From Paludibacteraceae bacterium (GTDB taxonomy: Bacteria > Bacteroidota > Bacteroidia > Bacteroidales > Paludibacteraceae), in NCBI GenBank assembly GCA_017525455.1, contig JAFXSS010000076.1, forward strand, positions 1-50,543: 50,543 nucleotides of DNA, read 5' to 3'. Position 1 is the stretch's first letter. Each line of letters opens with the position of its first letter. This document shows positions 7,740 to 16,259 of this stretch, piece by piece. A program made the translations under genes and the position numbers. Below the pieces are notes generated by a model. It made no database searches and was not told the origin of the DNA. It worked only from the letters and a program-made list of their open reading frames with translations.

Positions 7740-8501
7740 TTAGCGGCGGGCTATGGCTCCCCAGAGCGAGTCGCGGACGTTGGGATTGAGTGCTTCGAGT
7801 TGACTGACGAGTGCTTTGATCTCCGTTCGCGCTGAGTCGTGCTCAAAAGGGCAAGGTTGCTTCTGGCGGACGTAACCGCGAAGTTCGGCGTATCGCCTGA
7901 GGTCTTTCTCCTCAATCAAACAGAGCGGACGGATAAGCTGCAACGGCATCTTATCCATCTGCAGTTTGGGGTAGATGGTCGAGAACTTGCCGTCGAAGAT
8001 CAGGTTCATCAGCAGCGTCTCAACTATATCATCCTTGTGGTGCCCGAAAGCAATCTTGTTACAGCCAAGCTCCTGCGCTGCATCGAACAACGCCTTGCGC
8101 CTGTACCAGGAGCAGAGGAAGCAGGGATTGGCGCTCTGCGAGCGATTTGAAGATTTGAGGATTTGAGGATTTGAAGATTCGGAATCTTCGCCGATGGCGG
8201 TGTCGCGGACGAGGAGCGGGACGCGGAACGCGTCGCAGAACGATTGCAGGTAACTCAGATCGGATATGTACGCGCGTTCCTTAACACGCACGTGTAAAGC
8301 CGTTACTTTGAATCGCGGAACGAAAATTTGCGCACGTTTGCCGAGCAACTCGACCAGAGCGAGCGAGTCTTTGCCACCGCTCAGAGCAATAAGTATATGG
8401 TCGCCGTTCTCGATGAGCGAGTAGTCGGCACACGCCTTGTGAAACCGCTTGGTCAGGCGGTTCTGCAGACGTGATAACTCTATTTGTTCGGGCGTACGCA
8501 T
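7740..8501 (-). CDS. TtcA-like tRNA 2-thiolation protein (PP-loop ATPase)
   Basis: 253 residues from the ATG at 8501; a TTG 15 bases upstream would overlap the terminator T-run and is less likely. The PP-loop ATP pyrophosphatase motif ILIALSGGKDSLALVELL is near residue 40, followed by a CFLC pair in ANPCFLCSWYRRKALF, KIAFGHHKDDIVETLLMNL and a late PCPFE. This fits the TtcA/TilS-related group that adenylates and thiolates tRNA, probably at cytosine 32, using an Fe-S cluster; the exact target base is inferred. Residues about 107-119 (SSNPQILKSSN) are encoded by a tandem 8-mer repeat, an in-frame loop insertion. The gene begins 12 bp after the terminator of the initiator tRNA and has no promoter of its own in view. 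Confidence 0.8.
   Translation of the reverse strand: MRTPEQIELSRLQNRLTKRFHKACADYSLIENGDHILIALSGGKDSLALVELLGKRAQIFVPRFKVTALHVRVKERAYISDLSYLQSFCDAFRVPLLVRDTAIGEDSESSNPQILKSSNRSQSANPCFLCSWYRRKALFDAAQELGCNKIAFGHHKDDIVETLLMNLIFDGKFSTIYPKLQMDKMPLQLIRPLCLIEEKDLRRYAELRGYVRQKQPCPFEHDSARTEIKALVSQLEALNPNVRDSLWGAIARR
8144..8183 (+). repeat. Tandem 8-mer repeat inside the ttcA-like gene, consensus GATTTGAR
   Basis: Four perfect or near-perfect units (GATTTGAA, GATTTGAG, GATTTGAG, GATTTGAA) plus a degenerate GATTCGGA. On the coding strand they encode Ser/Asn/Gln-rich residues between the PP-loop core and the CxxC pair. A related tract lies in comM (35014-35041). Confidence 0.8.
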
Positions 8502-8512
8502 GACTTCGGAAA

Positions 8513-8538
8513 ACAAAAAAGCCGCTTAATTAGCGGCT
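8513..8538 (-). terminator. Rho-independent terminator of the initiator tRNA gene
   Basis: On the minus strand, AGCCGC-loop-GCGGCT (8538-8520) is followed by a run of six T. It sits immediately downstream of the tRNA and 12 bp upstream of the ttcA-like start codon. Confidence 0.85.
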
Positions 8539-8540
8539 CT

Positions 8541-8615
<75 letters not shown>

Positions 8616-8714
8616 ATACAACTTGTACAAAAAGCGACCTGCAGGGCAATCTTTCCATATTCACAACATCTCGCAAGACGCCTTCTGGTTGTCGCTATTT
8701 CTGTTAAGCGGGTG

Positions 8715-8746
8715 CAAAGATACAACAAAATTTTGAAATATGCAAA
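8715..8746 (-). promoter_or_regulatory. Promoter of the initiator tRNA gene
   Basis: Minus strand: -33 TTTG (TTTGCATATT), 20-bp spacer, -7 TATCTTTG. It lies about 100 bp upstream of the mature tRNA 5' end. Confidence 0.8.
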
Positions 8747-8782
8747 TATTTTGGCACTTTTTTTGAAAAAAATGTAATTTTT

Positions 8783-8814
8783 CTTGCATTTATCAAAATA
8801 AATTTGTAAATTTG
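8783..8814 (+). promoter_or_regulatory. Probable promoter of secDF
   Basis: -33 CTTG (CTTGCATTTA) at 8783-8786, 20-bp spacer, -7 TAAATTTG at 8807-8814. An overlapping second TAAATTTG at 8799-8806 is an alternative. The leader to the ATG at 8891 is about 70 nt. Confidence 0.6.
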
Positions 8815-8890
8815 TACGCTTTTTTGCGCGTGTATCGCTAAAAGTGCCAATTTCGGGCTATAGAAAAATAAAACAAACTAAAATAACATT

Positions 8891-11800
8891 ATGCAAAACA
8901 AAGGAATTGTAAGAACACTGGCAGTGTTGCTGTTCTTGGTTTGCGCTTTTTATCTGTCGTTCTCGTTTGTGATTCGTCACTACGACAAGCAAGCCAAGGT
9001 GTACGCCGCCGGTGACCAGCTGAAAGAGTATCAGTATCTGGACTCTATCGCTGCTAAGAAAGTGTGGTTCGGCTACACGCTGAAAGAGTGCCGTGAGAAA
9101 GAGATCAATCTTGGTCTGGACCTCAAGGGCGGTATGAACGTAACAATGGAAGTAAGTGTGCCGGACATTCTCCGTGCGCTGAGCGGCTACAACACGAGCG
9201 AGAACTTCAACCGTGCTATGGCTCTGGCTCAGGAGAAGCAGAAATCCAGCGGCGATGATTTTGTAACATTGTTTCTGGCTTCGTTCCGTGAGATTGATCC
9301 CAACGCCAAATTGGCATCGATCTTCGCCACCTTTGAGCTGAAAGACAAAGTTACCACCAGTTCGACCAACGAAGAGGTAGAGCGTGTTATCCGTGAGGAA
9401 GTAGAAGGCGCTATCAATAACTCGTTTATGGTGCTCCGTACCCGTATCGACCGTTTCGGCGTTGTTCAACCGAACATCCAGAAACTGGCTCAGAGCGGAC
9501 GTATTTTGATAGAGCTCCCGGGTATCAAAGAGCCCGAGCGTGTGCGTAAACTTCTCCAAGGTTCGGCTAACCTCGAGTTCTGGGAGACCTACGATTTCGC
9601 CGAGCTTTTGCCGCAAATGGCCCAACTTGACCGTGAGATGGCAGCTGCTAACGCCGCTACCGAAGAGGATGAGGGTGCAAAAGTAGAGGAAGAGACCAAG
9701 GCTGAGGTGGCTGCCGATGCTACCGTTGACGAACTGACACAGGCTATTGCAGCTAACGACAGCGCTGCAGAGGTGGCCAAAGAGCGTGCTGAGGCGCTGG
9801 AGAGCTACAAGAAAGCTCACCCGTTCTTCTACATCCTCAACCCCTCTCTCACCCAGACCGGTCAGGCTTATCGCGGTCCGGTGGTTGGTACCGTTCACTA
9901 TACCGATACCGCCAAGGTGATGGCTGTGCTGAATTCGCAGCAGGCTAAACAGATCCTGCCGCGTGAAGTTCGCTTCCGCTGGGAGGTTAAGGCCGCCGAT
10001 GAGGCTAACTCGTTGTACCGTCTGGTAGCGCTGAAGGCTCAGCGTGACGGTCGTCCGTCGCTGGAGGGTGACGTGATTACCGACGCACGTGCCGACTTCT
10101 CGCAAGTGAGCGCTTATGCCAACGTATCGATGTCGATGAACGCTGAAGGTGCAAAGGCTTGGCAGCGTATAACGAAAGAGAACATCGGCAAGTCGGTTGC
10201 TATCGTGCTTGACGGATTTGTATATTCGTTCCCGACCGTACAGAACGAGATTGCCGGCGGCAACTCGCAGATCACCGGTAACTTCACCGTTGAGGAAGCC
10301 AAGGACTTGGCTAACACGCTGAAGTCCGGTAAGATGCCAGCCCCTGCACGTATCATCCAAGAGGATGTAGTCGGTCCGTCGTTGGGTAAGGAGGCTATTC
10401 AGAGCGGTATGTGGTCGTTTGCTATCGGCTTCGTACTGATACTGCTGTACATGATCTTCTACTACGGTCTGATACCGGGTCTGATTGCCGACTTTGCGTT
10501 GTTGTGCAACGCCTTCCTGCTGGTAGGTATATTGTCGTCGTTCTCGGCTGTACTGACATTGCCGGGTATAGCAGGTATTGTGCTGACGATGGGTACCGCC
10601 GTGGACGGCAACGTGCTCATCTACGAGCGCATACGTGAAGAGTTGCGTGCCGGCAAGAACATGCGCAAGGCTATCGAGGACAGCTTCAAGGGCGCTATCT
10701 CCGCAATTGTGGACGCCAACGTAACCTCGCTTTTGACAGGTATCATTCTGGCGGTGTTCGGTACGGGTCCGATCAAGGGTTTCGCCGTAACATATATCAT
10801 CGGTATCATCTCGTCGTTCCTGACAGCCGTGTTCATCACCCGTCTGTTGCTTGAGGACTATGCCAGTCGCGAGGATGCCAAGGAACTGTCGTTTACCTCG
10901 GGTATCACGAAGAAATGGTTCCAGAACATGCACTTTGACTTTGTAGGGGCACGCAAGTGGGCTTACCCATTGGCAGGCTGTCTGGTGCTGTTTGCCGCTC
11001 TCGGCCTTGAGCCGCACGTGTTCGGCAAGCTGAACTTAGGTATTGACTTCTCCGGTGGACGTAACTACGTGGTACGCTTCGATCAGCCAATCAGCACACA
11101 GGATGTAGAAAAGTCGCTCACCGAGGTGCTGACTGCCAAGAACCCTGAGGGCGAAAACCTGACTGTACGCGTGATCACCTTTGGCGAGTCGAACGACCAG
11201 GTACGTATATCCACCAACTTCCGCATCCACGACAACTCAGAGACGCTGGATGATGAGATAGAACAACTGATCTACGAGGGCACGAAGCAGTTCTTCAGCA
11301 CGCCTATCACGTTTGCTGAGTTCCAATCGACACAGGTGAACGAGAACGTAGGTATCATGCAGAGCCAGAAGGTAGGTCCGGCTATTGCTGACGACATCAC
11401 GACCTCCGCCGTATGGGCAGTGCTGGCTGCGTTGGCAGTAATCTTCCTGTACATCTTGGTTCGTTTCCGCAACTTCGCTTACTCGGTAGGTGCTTTGGTA
11501 GCGTTGTTCCACGATACAGTTATCATCCTTGGCTTGTACGCTATTTTGTGGAAGATCATGCCGTTCTCCATGGAGATTGACCAGGCGTTCATTGCAGCCA
11601 TACTGACGGTTATCGGTTACTCAATCAACGATACGGTGGTTATCTTCGACCGTGTGCGTGAGTTCAACGGTTTGTATCCTAAGCGTGAGCGCGAGCGTAA
11701 CATCAACGAGGCGTTGAACACTACGTTATCGCGTACGTTCTCGACCTCACTGTCCACGTTCATCGTGCTGCTGGCTATCTTCCTCTTCGGCGGTGAGAGC

Positions 11801-11935
11801 ATCCGCGGTTTCGTATTCGCGTTGCTGATGGGTGTTGTGTTCGGTACGTTCTCGTCGTTGTTCGTAGCTTCGCCTATCGCCTACGACATCCAGCGTGCCA
11901 TCGCCGATCGCAAAGCCAAAAAGGCCGGCAAGTAA
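8891..11935 (+). CDS. secDF: Fused protein translocase subunit SecD-SecF
   Basis: 1014 residues. SecD and SecF, separate in many bacteria, are joined here, as is usual in Bacteroidota. The first TM helix is followed by the SecD signature LGLDLKGGMNVTMEV, the periplasmic P1 region (MVLRTRIDRFGV, RILIELPG), and the C-terminal SecD block (YYGLIPGLIADFALLCNAF, GIVLTMGTAVDGNVLIYERIRE). SecF starts near residue 690 with NLGIDFSGGRNYVVRF and ends with the matching VIGYSINDTVVIFDRVRE helices. An acidic Glu/Ala-rich insertion (about residues 250-300) is typical of the phylum. The protein uses the proton gradient to help pull exported proteins across the inner membrane. Confidence 0.96.
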   Translation: MQNKGIVRTLAVLLFLVCAFYLSFSFVIRHYDKQAKVYAAGDQLKEYQYLDSIAAKKVWFGYTLKECREKEINLGLDLKGGMNVTMEVSVPDILRALSGYNTSENFNRAMALAQEKQKSSGDDFVTLFLASFREIDPNAKLASIFATFELKDKVTTSSTNEEVERVIREEVEGAINNSFMVLRTRIDRFGVVQPNIQKLAQSGRILIELPGIKEPERVRKLLQGSANLEFWETYDFAELLPQMAQLDREMAAANAATEEDEGAKVEEETKAEVAADATVDELTQAIAANDSAAEVAKERAEALESYKKAHPFFYILNPSLTQTGQAYRGPVVGTVHYTDTAKVMAVLNSQQAKQILPREVRFRWEVKAADEANSLYRLVALKAQRDGRPSLEGDVITDARADFSQVSAYANVSMSMNAEGAKAWQRITKENIGKSVAIVLDGFVYSFPTVQNEIAGGNSQITGNFTVEEAKDLANTLKSGKMPAPARIIQEDVVGPSLGKEAIQSGMWSFAIGFVLILLYMIFYYGLIPGLIADFALLCNAFLLVGILSSFSAVLTLPGIAGIVLTMGTAVDGNVLIYERIREELRAGKNMRKAIEDSFKGAISAIVDANVTSLLTGIILAVFGTGPIKGFAVTYIIGIISSFLTAVFITRLLLEDYASREDAKELSFTSGITKKWFQNMHFDFVGARKWAYPLAGCLVLFAALGLEPHVFGKLNLGIDFSGGRNYVVRFDQPISTQDVEKSLTEVLTAKNPEGENLTVRVITFGESNDQVRISTNFRIHDNSETLDDEIEQLIYEGTKQFFSTPITFAEFQSTQVNENVGIMQSQKVGPAIADDITTSAVWAVLAALAVIFLYILVRFRNFAYSVGALVALFHDTVIILGLYAILWKIMPFSMEIDQAFIAAILTVIGYSINDTVVIFDRVREFNGLYPKRERERNINEALNTTLSRTFSTSLSTFIVLLAIFLFGGESIRGFVFALLMGVVFGTFSSLFVASPIAYDIQRAIADRKAKKAGK

Positions 11936-11974
11936 GTCCATACGGACAAAGCGGTAGCCCTAAAGGCTGCGAAA

Positions 11975-12012
11975 CAAAAGAGTGCACCCAAGCGGGTGCA
12001 CTCTTTGTTTGT
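11975..12012. terminator. Bidirectional terminator between secDF and the pigment operon
   Basis: AAAGAGTGCACCC pairs perfectly with GGGTGCACTCTTT around a 4-base loop (11977-12006), followed by TGTTTGT on the plus strand and A-rich sequence on the other side. It serves two convergent transcripts. Confidence 0.9.
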
Positions 12013-12067
12013 ACAGAAGCTGACTGAAGGTATGTATGCGCATTGAACGACTCAACGAATCGTGCTG

Positions 12068-14131
12068 TCAGTGCGCAGACGAAAAGCGAATATACATGCG
12101 GAAAAGCAATGGAGGAACAGTAACTGCCATCAGCAGAACAATACTCATGCCAATCAATGTAACGATGCCCAACGAGTGCATGGCCGGATGAACAGCCAGA
12201 ACCAATATGCCGACACCGATTAGCATAATGAGTGCCGATAGCAAAATCGACTGACGGTATTGCGGCAAGATAGGTTTGCCCGTGCGATGCTCGTACAGCA
12301 AGCCTTCAACAATAAATATTGTATAGTCATCCCCTTGTCCGAAAATGAACGTGGCAAGGATGATATTAACAATATTGAATTGCAAGCCGAACAGTTGCAT
12401 GATAGCCAGAATCCAAACCCAACTCAAGGCCATCGGCACGAAAGCAATCAGTGCCAGCCACAGGTTGCGGAAACTCAACCAAAGAAACAGAAAGACGATG
12501 ACTGAACAACAGAGTCCGATATAATCGAAGTTATCGCTCAATCCTTGTGTGAGTTTGCGCATATCAAAGGCTTTGACCGGTTTCCATGACTGAAGTATAG
12601 TATAGAACGGATTAAACGCATCCTGACGGAACCCGGCTCGTTCGGCCTCAGTCTGCACGCATGCAATGAGGCTGTCCGCAGCGTGCGTCTGCCAGTATGC
12701 CTGCCATTGCTCGGCGCGGTAAGCATGTTCGCTTATCTCGCGCTGCGGATTGCTGATGGAGTCGAAGTAAGCAAGGTCGGCGCGTTGCTCAGCAGTCATG
12801 TAATTGATATGACTCAGATTGGAGTCAAACAGAGAATATTGCCTGCTGGCTGAACTGCTGACTGCTGAAAGCGTCAGATATCCGCCGAACAGTATAGTTA
12901 TGCCTATCACACTCCATTGCCCGATACGCTGCAACTTGTTGCCGTTCAGCCTAAGTTTGTCGCTGCTGAGTTTGATTTCCCTGACGGGAGTAGGTTCGGC
13001 AGACATCAAGTGGGGCAGTACAAATATGCAGAACAGAATAGTGCCGACAAGCATCGCTGAGGCGAAAATACCCAAGTGCTTAAGCGCTGTGGCCTGCAGA
13101 GGGATAAGTGTCAGGAAGGCTCCCACAGTAGTGATATTGCCCACAACCAATGGCGAGAGAACCTCGTTCAGTGTCTGCCGGACAGAAGTGGTGTAGCGCT
13201 GATGTACCAGCAGGTGTAGCGGATAATTGGCAGCAATACCTATCAGTACACTGCCTATACCCAGTACCACAGCGCTGATAGTAGGCGTAACAAGCCTAAG
13301 TACCGCCATTCCCGTGAGCCAACCAAAGGTGATAGAAAGAAGGATGAGCCACAAGTCTCTCCTGCGCGGGAAAGCATAAGCCAGCAATATAACTATCAGA
13401 ACCAGCGATAGTGCTATGCACAATGCGGAATCCAACTTGATTCGCCGTGCGTTGCCTACAGCAATCAGCGGCGCGCCAATCCATCTAAGACTAAGATTAG
13501 GAAACGAGACCGACACTTCGTCGGTAACCGCCTTCAGCGAATCGACCAGTGCTGCATTGCGCTGGGTCTCAGTGCTACCGTACGGACTCTGATAGAAGGC
13601 ATACGTCCGGCTGCTGTTCTGAGGGATATGAAATGTGGATAAACTGATTAATCCCAACGGGTCGGACTGAATGACCGGTGCCAGAAAACTTGCGCCGGGA
13701 GTGGACAGGATACGTTTGTCGCGTTCCAGGGCAGCACGGACAGCATCGGGCGTAGTGAGTGAATCGAGTTGAGCATAGGTGCTGTCGGTAATGAAATACG
13801 GCATTTGCGAATATATGCCCGCCAGTTGTTCCGACAAGTCCATTTCAGTAGTCAGGTCGGGTAGCAGATCTTCGCAAGCCTCGATAGCCTCATCGCGCAG
13901 GCTGTCACCTTCTACAATCAAGACCAATCGCGAGGCGGACTGCTGCGATTGATACAGGGCAAGCGCCTCACGATCTTCGTCGTCAACAGGAAGGAAATCC
14001 ATAATATCCTCATTGTACCTGAGCGAAACAGCCAGAGCAATGAGCGCTGCCACTATGACTGCACTACCTATCCATAACCACCGGCGATGGACGGACAGCA
14101 AGTCATATATGTGCAGCAGGAGATTTTTCAT
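12068..14131 (-). CDS. MMPL/RND-family exporter of the aryl polyene cluster
   Basis: 687 residues, last gene of the pigment operon; its ATG overlaps the ligase stop (ATGA). It has an N-terminal TM, then a periplasmic loop with NEDIMDFLPVDDEDREAL, a first TM bundle with RRDLWLILLSITFGWLTGMAVLRLV, a second loop, and a second bundle with FNIVNIILATFIFGQGDDYTIFIVEGL, typical of MMPL transporters. In aryl polyene loci this family is thought to move the lipid-linked pigment across or out of the inner membrane, working with the LolA-like protein. Substrate assignment is from context. Confidence 0.88.
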   Translation of the reverse strand: MKNLLLHIYDLLSVHRRWLWIGSAVIVAALIALAVSLRYNEDIMDFLPVDDEDREALALYQSQQSASRLVLIVEGDSLRDEAIEACEDLLPDLTTEMDLSEQLAGIYSQMPYFITDSTYAQLDSLTTPDAVRAALERDKRILSTPGASFLAPVIQSDPLGLISLSTFHIPQNSSRTYAFYQSPYGSTETQRNAALVDSLKAVTDEVSVSFPNLSLRWIGAPLIAVGNARRIKLDSALCIALSLVLIVILLAYAFPRRRDLWLILLSITFGWLTGMAVLRLVTPTISAVVLGIGSVLIGIAANYPLHLLVHQRYTTSVRQTLNEVLSPLVVGNITTVGAFLTLIPLQATALKHLGIFASAMLVGTILFCIFVLPHLMSAEPTPVREIKLSSDKLRLNGNKLQRIGQWSVIGITILFGGYLTLSAVSSSASRQYSLFDSNLSHINYMTAEQRADLAYFDSISNPQREISEHAYRAEQWQAYWQTHAADSLIACVQTEAERAGFRQDAFNPFYTILQSWKPVKAFDMRKLTQGLSDNFDYIGLCCSVIVFLFLWLSFRNLWLALIAFVPMALSWVWILAIMQLFGLQFNIVNIILATFIFGQGDDYTIFIVEGLLYEHRTGKPILPQYRQSILLSALIMLIGVGILVLAVHPAMHSLGIVTLIGMSIVLLMAVTVPPLLFRMYIRFSSAH

Positions 14132-15420
14132 CTCTCATCGATGAACTTGACAGGTTTGCGGCTCTTGGGCGGAAAGGTAATCTGCTGAATAACATCGGCC
14201 GGCAGGATTTCCACTATCGGTGCTACGCGCAAGCGGCTGCGGAAGTGATCCTTCAGTTGCTTGATGGCATCATCGGCGGGTATGGTGTTGTCACGCAAAC
14301 TGATTCGCACAATAACTTCGTCGGTTCCCGCGTCCGACGGACGAACAACTACCACATAATTGCTTACGAACGGTGTGTTGTCCAATACATCGTTGATAGC
14401 AGGCGGGTAGATAGTTGTTCCCTTGAGTTTAATCATGTTATGCTTGCGTCCGATGAGTGGCGTCAGACGGTAGGAGTTACGTCCGCAAGCACAGGGTGTC
14501 ACAACCTTAGCGGCTATATCGCCCGTGCGGAAACGCAGCAGGGGTATTCCCTCAACGCCTAAAGTGGTAATGACAATCTCTCCGGGTTGACCGTCCGGAA
14601 CAGGTTGGTCGTCTTCGCCAATGATCTCAACGATAATCAATTCGGGATGAACGTGTCCTCCGCAAGCATGCTCACACTCGCTGAACGTAGCGGACATCTC
14701 GGTGGAAGAGTAGGTAGCATAGAGCTGCACTTCAGGCCACTTGTCGTGAATACGTTGTCCGAGCAAGTTGAGGTTGAACTGTTGGTCTCGCAAGCCCTCG
14801 CCAATACCTATAATCTTACGGATGGATGAGTTCCGGTAATCGATAGAATGCTGTTCGGCATACTCAATCAGTCGGAGAATGAACGACGGCACGCACATGA
14901 TGGCTGTAGGATGCAAGCGTTGGATAGTATCCCACTGCAGTTCGGGAATACCATTACCCACGCGGATGATACTGGCGCCCAGGCTACGGATACCCATCCA
15001 GTATGCCAACCCGGCCATGAAACGCTTGTCGATAGTGGTCATGAGTTGCAGAATATCGCCTTTGTGCAATCCGGCACAAGCGAAAGACTTGTGCTCGTTG
15101 TATGCGAGGCGTTGCAAGTCAGACTCTGTGCAACCGAACAGAACCGGATCACCCAGCGTGCCGGAAGTAGTGATATAATCGATGATATCTTCACGCGGCA
15201 CGCATAGAAAATCGTTGTTGTAACGCTGCAGGTCAGCCTTCTCGGTAAACGGCAGGCCTTGCAGATCGTCAATCGTGCGTATGGTTGACGGGTCGATAGC
15301 CTTCTCGGCAAACATCCTCCGGTAATACGGCGAATGGGCTGCCAGATAGGCCATCTGCTTGCGCAGTAACTCTTCCTGATGAGTGCGGATGCACTCTACT
15401 GATTGAAATTCGATATCCAT
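14128..15420 (-). CDS. PaaK-like AMP-forming aryl-CoA/ACP ligase
   Basis: 430 residues from the ATG at 15420 (MDIEFQSVECIRTHQEELL); an ATG at 15441 would add seven residues. Adenylate-forming fold of the phenylacetate-CoA ligase type: YITTSGTLGDPVLFG (P-loop region), YATYSSTEMS (adenine-binding motif), LLRFRTGDIA, then CACGRNSYRLTPLIGRKHNMIKLKG before the C-terminal subdomain. It most likely activates 4-coumarate from the tyrosine ammonia-lyase and loads it as starter on an ACP or CoA; this is inferred from context. It overlaps the esterase stop by 25 nt. Confidence 0.85.
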   Translation of the reverse strand: MDIEFQSVECIRTHQEELLRKQMAYLAAHSPYYRRMFAEKAIDPSTIRTIDDLQGLPFTEKADLQRYNNDFLCVPREDIIDYITTSGTLGDPVLFGCTESDLQRLAYNEHKSFACAGLHKGDILQLMTTIDKRFMAGLAYWMGIRSLGASIIRVGNGIPELQWDTIQRLHPTAIMCVPSFILRLIEYAEQHSIDYRNSSIRKIIGIGEGLRDQQFNLNLLGQRIHDKWPEVQLYATYSSTEMSATFSECEHACGGHVHPELIIVEIIGEDDQPVPDGQPGEIVITTLGVEGIPLLRFRTGDIAAKVVTPCACGRNSYRLTPLIGRKHNMIKLKGTTIYPPAINDVLDNTPFVSNYVVVVRPSDAGTDEVIVRISLRDNTIPADDAIKQLKDHFRSRLRVAPIVEILPADVIQQITFPPKSRKPVKFIDER

Positions 15421-16259
15421 TTCAGAAATTCTTTCTTCCATTGTCTTGATTCTTCCGTTCCTTTGGTGTCCGATGCGCCGAAACCGTGTCCTCCTGTCCG
15501 GTATTGGATATACCTGTGCGGTACATGGTTGGCGTTAAGTGCCGAGTCCAGCAGTTCGGAGTTTTGGTACTTGACAACGGGGTCATCTACACAATTGACG
15601 AGGAACACCGGCGGGCAGTCGGCAGTTATATGTTTCTCCAGCGAGAGTGAGTCACGCATTGTTTGGTTCAGATGTCCCCACACGCCCAATGCACCGCGCC
15701 GTGAGCGATGGTGGACATAGCGGTTGTTGCTCATTGTTACAACCGGATAGATTGGACAGACAAATGCCGGTTTGTAGTGCGTGCGGTTGTGCGTGGCACT
15801 CATCATGCTCAGATGTCCGCCTGCAGAAAATCCCATGACACCGATCCGTGTAGTATCGATATGCAAACTATCGGCATGCTGATATGCATAGCGCAGAGCA
15901 TCTTCGACATCGGTAAGCATATTCGGGTACGTGTTGCCTAATCCTATCACGCGGTAGCCCAAACAATAAGCGCTGATGCTTGCAACCCGGTACTTGAGCA
16001 CAAAGGCGTTGATACCGTTGGCGTTCAGCCATTGCGCGACCTGCCGTCCTTCGTACTCCATGTCATGCCAGCAATAACTGCCTCCCGGGCAAACGATGAC
16101 AGCCATGCCCGTATTTGTGGCACTGTCTGCCGGATAGGCATACAGTCTCATACCGCCTTTGCCCTTGCGAACAAGATGGGCGGCATCAGTATCTGCTGCC
16201 AAAGCAAGGCTGCTGACAGCCAATAGATATGTGAAAATTATGAGATGTAATCGTCGCAT
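15396..16259 (-). CDS. Secreted alpha/beta-hydrolase (esterase/lipase-like)
   Basis: 287 residues from the ATG at 16259, which gives a clean signal peptide (RRLHLIIFTYLLAVSSLALAA). The oxyanion segment VIVCPGGSYCWHD, nucleophile elbow GVMGFSAGGHLS, acid loop NCVDDPVV and a late histidine in GGHGFG make a complete Ser-Asp-His set, as in acetyl-xylan-esterase-like and BD-FAE enzymes. It overlaps both neighbours, so it is firmly part of the pigment operon. An exported esterase is not one of the core aryl polyene functions; it may release, deacylate or remodel the final lipid outside the inner membrane. Substrate unknown. Confidence 0.8.
   Translation of the reverse strand: MRRLHLIIFTYLLAVSSLALAADTDAAHLVRKGKGGMRLYAYPADSATNTGMAVIVCPGGSYCWHDMEYEGRQVAQWLNANGINAFVLKYRVASISAYCLGYRVIGLGNTYPNMLTDVEDALRYAYQHADSLHIDTTRIGVMGFSAGGHLSMMSATHNRTHYKPAFVCPIYPVVTMSNNRYVHHRSRRGALGVWGHLNQTMRDSLSLEKHITADCPPVFLVNCVDDPVVKYQNSELLDSALNANHVPHRYIQYRTGGHGFGASDTKGTEESRQWKKEFLKWISNFNQ

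Noticed and set aside
8501..8516. TTG start for the ttcA-like gene at 8516
   Set aside because: It overlaps the T-run of the tRNA terminator; the ATG at 8501 fits the family.
8858..11017. 719-residue open frame antisense to secDF
   Set aside because: It runs opposite a highly conserved gene with strong codon bias, which leaves the antisense frame free of stops. The translation is Arg/His/Gln-rich with no recognisable domain.
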